From: Phycisphaeraceae bacterium
GTDB lineage: Bacteria; Planctomycetota; Phycisphaerae; Phycisphaerales; Phycisphaeraceae
Direction of reading: 5' to 3'
Assembly (NCBI GenBank): GCA_020851735.1
Contig: JADZCD010000006.1
Location: forward strand, 1 to 64,000
DNA: 64,000 nt
Shown here: positions 59,529 to 64,000 of the stretch, piece after piece
Layout of the letters: the number at the start of each line of letters is the position of its first letter
Position numbering within the stretch: the stretch's first letter is position 1
Program-made: the position numbers and the translations under genes
Notes under the pieces: generated by a model
Seen by the model: the letters and a program-made list of their open reading frames with translations, nothing else
The model's database searches: none
What the model was told of the DNA's origin: nothing

Positions 59529-60920
59529 CTAGCGATTGCGCCCCGGTCCCGGCGGGGGAGCCGGGCGCTGGCGGGACATCTGTTTCCGCAGATTCTCGAT
59601 CTGAATGTTCAGCGCCAGCAGCTGCTGGCCGGTGCGGGCGAAATCAGCCGTGCCCTGCACCTCGTGCCGACCCTGCTGGAGAAACTGATCGATGGCCGGC
59701 TTGGCGGCGATGGCCAAATCGAAGTCCGAATTGGACCCCGAGGCGTAAGCCCCGATGTTCAAGAGGTCCTCGACCTGGTGATAGGCGCTCAGCAGGCGGA
59801 TCACCTGATCGCGGGCCGCCCGGTGTTCGCGGGAGATCACGTCGTCGGCCACACGGCTGATGGACGCCAATACGTCGATGGCCGGCCAGTGCGCCTGCTG
59901 GGCCAGGCGGCGGGAAAGCTGGATGTGACCGTCCAGAATGCCGCGGGACGCGTCCGCCACGGGATCGGTCAACTCATCGCCTTCGGTGAGCACCGCGAAC
60001 AGGCCGGTGATCGATCCCTGGTTAGTCCGCCCGCAGCGTTCGAGCAAGGTGGGCAGAATGGCAAACACGCTGGGCGGATACCCGCGCGTGGTCGGCGGTT
60101 CGCCGGCCGACAGGCCGACCTGGCGCTGGGCCTGGCAGAAGCGCGTCAGGGAATCCATGATCAGCAGGACGTCCAGCCCCTCCTGCCGGAAATACTCCGC
60201 CACCGCCGTCGCCAAAAGGGCCGCCCGAATGCGCCGGACCGCCGGCTCATCGCTGGTGGCGCAAACGACCACGCTGCGGGCCAGGCCGTCCGGGCCTAAG
60301 TGATGATCCACGAAGTCGCGCACCTCACGCCCGCGCTCGCCCACCAGAGCGATCACCGAAACATCCGCGGCCGTATGCCGGGCCATCATGCCCAGCAGGG
60401 TGCTCTTGCCCAAGCCGGGCGAAGCGAAAATGCCGATACGCTGGCCGCGCCCTAAGCTGGTCATCGCGTCCACCGCCCGGATGCCCACCGCCAGGGGAAC
60501 GTTGATGCTGGGCCTTTCCAGCGGGTCGATGGGCACCGCCGCCAGCGGACGCAGGCTCGTTTGCGTCAGCGGTCCTTTGCCGTCGATCGGTTGCCCTGAC
60601 GCGCTGAGCACCCGCCCGCGCAAGCTGTGTCCGACGCGCACCAACGGCACCGATTGCTCGGACAGCACGCTGTCGCCGCGACGAATGCCCTGCGTGGGCC
60701 CCAAGGGCATCAGCACCGTCTGCTCGTTATTGAATCCGACCACTTCCGCCTCCACCACCGGGCCGTGCCCGCCTTGGGTGAGAATGCGGGTCATCGCGCC
60801 GATGGGCGCCGTCAAGTCCGCCACGTGCACCGCCAAGCCGAGCACCTCGGCGACCGTACCGCGCATCTGCAGCGGGTCAGCTAAGTCAATCGCCGCTATG
60901 GCTTGGTCAAGTAGGGGCAT
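59529..60920 (-). CDS. fliI: Flagellum-specific ATPase FliI
   Basis: A 463-residue F1-beta-like ATPase. The Walker A equivalent is IFASPGLGKSTLLGMMAR; VSVIALVGERGREVRDFV and LLIMDSLTRFCQAQR (Walker B) follow, with the family block GSITGLFAVLTEGDELTDPVADASRGILDGHI. It powers export with FliH and FliJ. The region before ATG 60920 lacks a Shine-Dalgarno: the bases are CT-rich because a heptad array sits there. Confidence 0.95.
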   Translation of the reverse strand: MPLLDQAIAAIDLADPLQMRGTVAEVLGLAVHVADLTAPIGAMTRILTQGGHGPVVEAEVVGFNNEQTVLMPLGPTQGIRRGDSVLSEQSVPLVRVGHSLRGRVLSASGQPIDGKGPLTQTSLRPLAAVPIDPLERPSINVPLAVGIRAVDAMTSLGRGQRIGIFASPGLGKSTLLGMMARHTAADVSVIALVGERGREVRDFVDHHLGPDGLARSVVVCATSDEPAVRRIRAALLATAVAEYFRQEGLDVLLIMDSLTRFCQAQRQVGLSAGEPPTTRGYPPSVFAILPTLLERCGRTNQGSITGLFAVLTEGDELTDPVADASRGILDGHIQLSRRLAQQAHWPAIDVLASISRVADDVISREHRAARDQVIRLLSAYHQVEDLLNIGAYASGSNSDFDLAIAAKPAIDQFLQQGRHEVQGTADFARTGQQLLALNIQIENLRKQMSRQRPAPPPGPGRNR

Positions 60921-60929
60921 GGGGGAAGG

Positions 60930-61132
60930 AAGGAGTTAGGAGTTAGGAGTTGGGGAAAGGCAATGCCGAATGGCGAATGTCGAATGGCGAATGCGACCCG
61001 GCTTCATGTTCCACACTCCAAAGTACGCACATCTTCCATCGTAGCTCGATTGACGTATCCATAGCCCTCTACCCCATCCCCTGGTCCCTGAATCTTGTCT
61101 TTTATTCGCCATTCGTAATTCGTCATTCGCCA
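60930..61132. repeat. GGAGTTA array and inverted CGAATGG arrays between fliH and fliI
   Basis: At 60930-60957, four units of GGAGTTA type; at 60964-60996, four CGAATGG/CGAATGT units; at 61104-61132 their reverse complement (ATTCGCC, ATTCGTA). The right arm runs into the end of fliH: its last codons (Gly, Glu, stop) are read from the repeat. The left arrays end 10 bases from the fliI start codon. Confidence 0.8.
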
Positions 61133-61863
61133 TGATTAGCTTCCGGGGCGTCGGCGGAGTTGGCCGCATCGTCGGGCAGGATCAGCTCCAGCAGCCGGCG
61201 GATCTGGTTGTCGAGGGTGGCGTCGATCGCGCCCTGGCCAAAGTGAATTTCGCAGCCGCCGCGGATCACCGTCTGGTCATTTTGAAGTTTGACGTTCGTC
61301 AGGTGCGCGAACTCCGCCAGCAAATTCGGCAGCGCCTCTTCCAGGGCGGGCCGATCGTCCGGGCAGATCAGCACGGTGACGTCCATGGGCTTCAGCACGT
61401 GGTCCAGGGCGGCCGCCACCTGATCGACGATCACCGTCTTGTCCACGTCGATCACGCGGTGGACCAGGCGTTCGGCAAAGCGCAGGGCGAAATCCAGCAC
61501 GCCCTCGCGGGCCTCGCGTTCGATCAGATCGCGTTGCGCCTGCCACTGGTTGGCCAGGTCGGTCCAGGTTTCCTGGATCTGCCGCAGGCCCTCAGCCGCC
61601 TGCTTAAGCGCCTCGGCCCGGCCCTGGGCGCGACCTTCCTCCAGGCCCTTGGCCATGCCTTCGATGTGCCCTTGTTCCACCGCCTGATCATGGGCGGCGT
61701 TGGCCTGCTGCTGCACCTGGCGCTGGGCCTCGGTGATCAGCCGGCGGGCTTTGTCCTGGGCGGCCGCCACGATGCGTTCGCCCTGGCGGGAAAGGTCGCC
61801 TAAATCCAGCACGATGGCTTCGCGAAGCATGGAGGCGGCCGAATGATTTTTCACTACGGGCAT
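61123..61863 (-). CDS. fliH: Flagellar export ATPase regulator FliH
   Basis: A 246-residue protein. The long helical middle (AAAQDKARRLITEAQRQVQQQ..., 30-120) includes GxxxG-type spacing (GHIEGMAKGLEEGRAQGRAEA, 65-85), typical of FliH. The C-terminal domain has VTVLICPDDRPALEEALP and GGCEIHFGQGAIDATLDNQI. It binds FliI. The final residues NHGE and the stop codon are encoded by the CGAATGG repeat arm, so its true ancestral end may have been changed. Confidence 0.9.
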   Translation of the reverse strand: MPVVKNHSAASMLREAIVLDLGDLSRQGERIVAAAQDKARRLITEAQRQVQQQANAAHDQAVEQGHIEGMAKGLEEGRAQGRAEALKQAAEGLRQIQETWTDLANQWQAQRDLIEREAREGVLDFALRFAERLVHRVIDVDKTVIVDQVAAALDHVLKPMDVTVLICPDDRPALEEALPNLLAEFAHLTNVKLQNDQTVIRGGCEIHFGQGAIDATLDNQIRRLLELILPDDAANSADAPEANHGE

Positions 61864-61893
61864 GGATCACCTTAAGTCGTGCGAACCTGGCAA

Positions 61894-62967
61894 CTAAACG
61901 ACCAACTCCTTGTCGCCGCCGCGGCCGGAGATGATGATCTCCCCGGCATCTTCCAGACGGCGGACAATGTCGACGATGCGCTGCTGGGCGGCTTCCACGT
62001 CGGAGATGCGCACCGGGCCCATGTATTCCATGTCTTCCTGGATCATCTTGGCGGCCCGCTCGGACATGTTGCGGAAGATCTTGGTCTTCAAGTCCTCGCT
62101 GGCGGTCTTCAGGGCCAGGGCCAGCTCTTCGTTGTCCACCTCTTTCAGGACGCCCTGGATGCCGCGATCGTCCACCTGCAGAATATCCTCGAAGACGAAC
62201 ATCAGCCGGCGGATTTCCTCCACCAGGTCCGGGTCCTCGGCTTCCAGGCCCTCCATGATCGTTTTTTCCGTGGTGCGGTCGATCAAATTGAGCATCTCGG
62301 CCACGGAATCCACCCCGCCGATCTTTTCAAACGACTGGGTGAGCATGCTGGCCAGCCGGGCTTCCAGCCCGCGTTCGACTTCCGAAACCACCTCCGGGTT
62401 GGTCTGTTCCATGTTGGCCACGCGCTTGACCACTTCGATCTGCTTGGGCTGCGGCAGCCCGCCGAGAATTTCGGACGCCTTGTGGTAAGGCAGGTGGCTT
62501 AAAATCAACGCGATGGTCTGCGGGTGCTCGTCCTGAATGAACGTCAGGAGGTTCTGCGACTCAGCCTTCTGCAGGAACGAGAAGGGCGTGCGGCGGACCT
62601 GCGTGGAAATCTGCTGCAGAATGCGCTCGGCGATTTTCGGATCCAGGCTGTTGTGCAGCAGCAGGCGGGCGTAATCCAACCCGCCCTCCGAGGCCCAGCT
62701 CTGGGCCAGGGCCATGTGGTAAAACTCGTTGATGACCTGATCGCGCAGATCCTTGGGAATCTGCCCTAGGGACGCCAGCTCGCGGGTGACTTCCTCGATA
62801 GCCTTGTTTTCCATCTGCTTTAAGAGCAGCGTGGCCGCGTCCTTTTCCAGCGACAGGAGCAGGATGGCCGCCTTGCGGATGCCCGGCAGCGCGTTATCGC
62901 CCGAAGGCGGCGGCGGCGGGGGCGGCGGGGGTGAGGCGGCCTGCGGTTTGGCGGGTGTTTCTGCCAT
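61894..62967 (-). CDS. fliG: Flagellar motor switch protein FliG
   Basis: A 357-residue protein with a Pro-rich N-terminal tail (a run of nine Pro at about 14-22), then the FliG N, M and C domains. ILSHLPYHKASEILGGLP and MLNLIDRTTEKTIMEGLEAEDPDLVEEIRRLMFVFEDI match; the torque helix IQGVLKEVDNEELALALKTA carries the charged residues facing MotA. ATG 62967 is used; TTG 62985 is in frame. It lies between fliF and fliH. Confidence 0.95.
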   Translation of the reverse strand: MAETPAKPQAASPPPPPPPPPSGDNALPGIRKAAILLLSLEKDAATLLLKQMENKAIEEVTRELASLGQIPKDLRDQVINEFYHMALAQSWASEGGLDYARLLLHNSLDPKIAERILQQISTQVRRTPFSFLQKAESQNLLTFIQDEHPQTIALILSHLPYHKASEILGGLPQPKQIEVVKRVANMEQTNPEVVSEVERGLEARLASMLTQSFEKIGGVDSVAEMLNLIDRTTEKTIMEGLEAEDPDLVEEIRRLMFVFEDILQVDDRGIQGVLKEVDNEELALALKTASEDLKTKIFRNMSERAAKMIQEDMEYMGPVRISDVEAAQQRIVDIVRRLEDAGEIIISGRGGDKELVV

Positions 62968-63006
62968 GGGTGAAGCAACCCTCAAGGGAATGAGGCATCC
63001 GGGGGA

Positions 63007-64000
63007 TTATTCGTCCGTGCGTACCCAGCGGTTAAGGATGTTGACGGCCTCGATGGGATTGGACTTGACCATCTGGCCGATCTGCTCGGCGATGCGACGC
63101 TGTTCGATTTCCCGTTCGTCCATTTCCAGGCCGGACATGGTGGTTTCCGTGGCCTCGACCTCGCCGATCAGGTCATCCTCCACCGGCAGCGTCGGCGGCA
63201 CGCCCGCCAGTTCCTGGGCCGTGGGCATGGGCGGTTTCTGGGTGGCCTTGCGGACCATCGACAGCATCATGCCCAGCGCCGCCAGCGCCAAGGCGCCCAG
63301 CCCCACGGGCTTGACCCAGCCGCTGCCGACGCCGACGCCGAACACCGCCCCCACCGCGCCGCCCAGCTGGGCCTGCGCCGAACCGGCCGCCGAGGTCACA
63401 AACAGCGTGCTGTCGGGAATCATGTGCACCGTCACCGCCCCCTCAGCCTCGGCGCTGATCAGGGGCTTGACCTGCGATTCGATCTGGGCCAGCTGCGCCG
63501 TCACGATCGGGGTCAGGGCCGCCTCGTCGGGTTCCTTGCCCTGCTCGGCTTCCGGTTTGCCCTGCTGCAAGAGGCGGACGAAAAAGCTCCGCGGCACGTT
63601 GATGGTGGCGTTGATGCGGTTGACCGTGTGCCCCATCTTGCGGGAAAACACCTTGCCGGTCAGCTGCTTTTCGCCGAATTCCGTCTGGCTGGAGGTCTTC
63701 TTCTCGGTGCTGCCGGTGCTGCCGCCGCTGGTGATGTCCAGCCCGGTGTTGGAACGCACGCCCGGCTCGCCGGAGCTGGCCGTGGAGTGCTGTTCGGTTT
63801 CCTCGCTCTGCTCGCTCTTTAAGGGCTCGGATTTTTCGTAGGTGTAGGTTTCCGACTGCTCGCCCTGGGTGGGGTCGATGCGGACGTTGACCGCCACGAT
63901 CACCCCGGGAATGTAAGCCAGCACTTCCTGCAGTTTTTCCTGGTATTTGCGTTCCTGCTGCTGGACAAGCTCCAGCGCCTCGGTGGGCACCTGGTCGTCC
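63007..64000 (-). CDS. fliF: Flagellar MS-ring protein FliF, C-terminal part
   Basis: The gene is cut by the right edge of the window; about 331 codons are seen. Visible parts: LAYIPGVIVAVNVRIDPTQ (ring-building domain), a Ser/Thr/Glu-rich periplasmic loop, KVFSRKMGHTVNRINATINVPRSFFVRLL, the last membrane helix (PVGLGALALAALGMMLSMV) and the FliG-binding tail REIEQRRIAEQIGQMVKSNPIEAVNILNRWVRTDE. Its N terminus and the operon promoter lie outside the window. Confidence 0.93.
   Translation of the reverse strand, partial: DDQVPTEALELVQQQERKYQEKLQEVLAYIPGVIVAVNVRIDPTQGEQSETYTYEKSEPLKSEQSEETEQHSTASSGEPGVRSNTGLDITSGGSTGSTEKKTSSQTEFGEKQLTGKVFSRKMGHTVNRINATINVPRSFFVRLLQQGKPEAEQGKEPDEAALTPIVTAQLAQIESQVKPLISAEAEGAVTVHMIPDSTLFVTSAAGSAQAQLGGAVGAVFGVGVGSGWVKPVGLGALALAALGMMLSMVRKATQKPPMPTAQELAGVPPTLPVEDDLIGEVEATETTMSGLEMDEREIEQRRIAEQIGQMVKSNPIEAVNILNRWVRTDE

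Overview
The window is high-GC DNA from a flagellated Gram-negative bacterium. Three things point to the Planctomycetota, probably a Phycisphaerae-like lineage. The flagellar gene order is fliF-G-H-I-J, motE, fliK, flgD, flgE, flbD, motAB, fliL, N, O, P, Q, R, flhB, A, F, G and sigma-28. There is a KDO-8-phosphate synthase, which implies lipopolysaccharide. The spacers are crowded with short periodic arrays and hairpins. The taxonomic call is inference; there is no rRNA gene and I recognise no tRNA gene.

Region 1 (1-13.5 kb) is a carbohydrate locus: two GH94-type phosphorylases, a DUF4038/GH140-like hydrolase, a clan GH-A hydrolase, a zinc alcohol dehydrogenase overlapping an SDR dehydrogenase, and a secreted DUF4380-like protein. 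A short-chain glycoside is probably trimmed, phosphorolysed and oxidised here.

Region 2 (13.8-41 kb) is housekeeping and mixed metabolism: HtrA protease, PanB, a heterodimeric ABC exporter, LOG-family hydrolase, an aminotransferase, an accessory module (DUF2330 protein plus an HExxH membrane protein), an epimerase-like SDR, iron-type alcohol dehydrogenase, methylmalonate-semialdehyde dehydrogenase, alpha/beta hydrolase, DeoC, KdsA, HIT protein, a Fur-family regulator, a PurM-like enzyme, a coiled-coil protein, ClpP, a DUF1802 protein and ArgS.

Region 3 (39.9-64 kb, all minus strand) is a nearly complete flagellar export, hook, motor and regulatory operon. It is transcribed from fliF (cut by the right edge) down to the sigma factor. 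fliM is missing from its usual place between fliL and fliN. A sigma-28-like promoter lies before motA.

The most unusual content is the repeat landscape. Several families of 7-, 9-, 10-, 12- and 14-bp unit arrays occur, many as inverted pairs. One 12-bp family has entered coding sequences (ClpP, FlhG, FliO, FliK, a GH94 enzyme, an ABC subunit), where it encodes Pro-Gly-Ser or Gly-rich linkers. A 32-bp perfect direct repeat brackets the 2.58-kb DUF2330/HExxH module, and the first gene of that module also sits between two arms of an inverted repeat.
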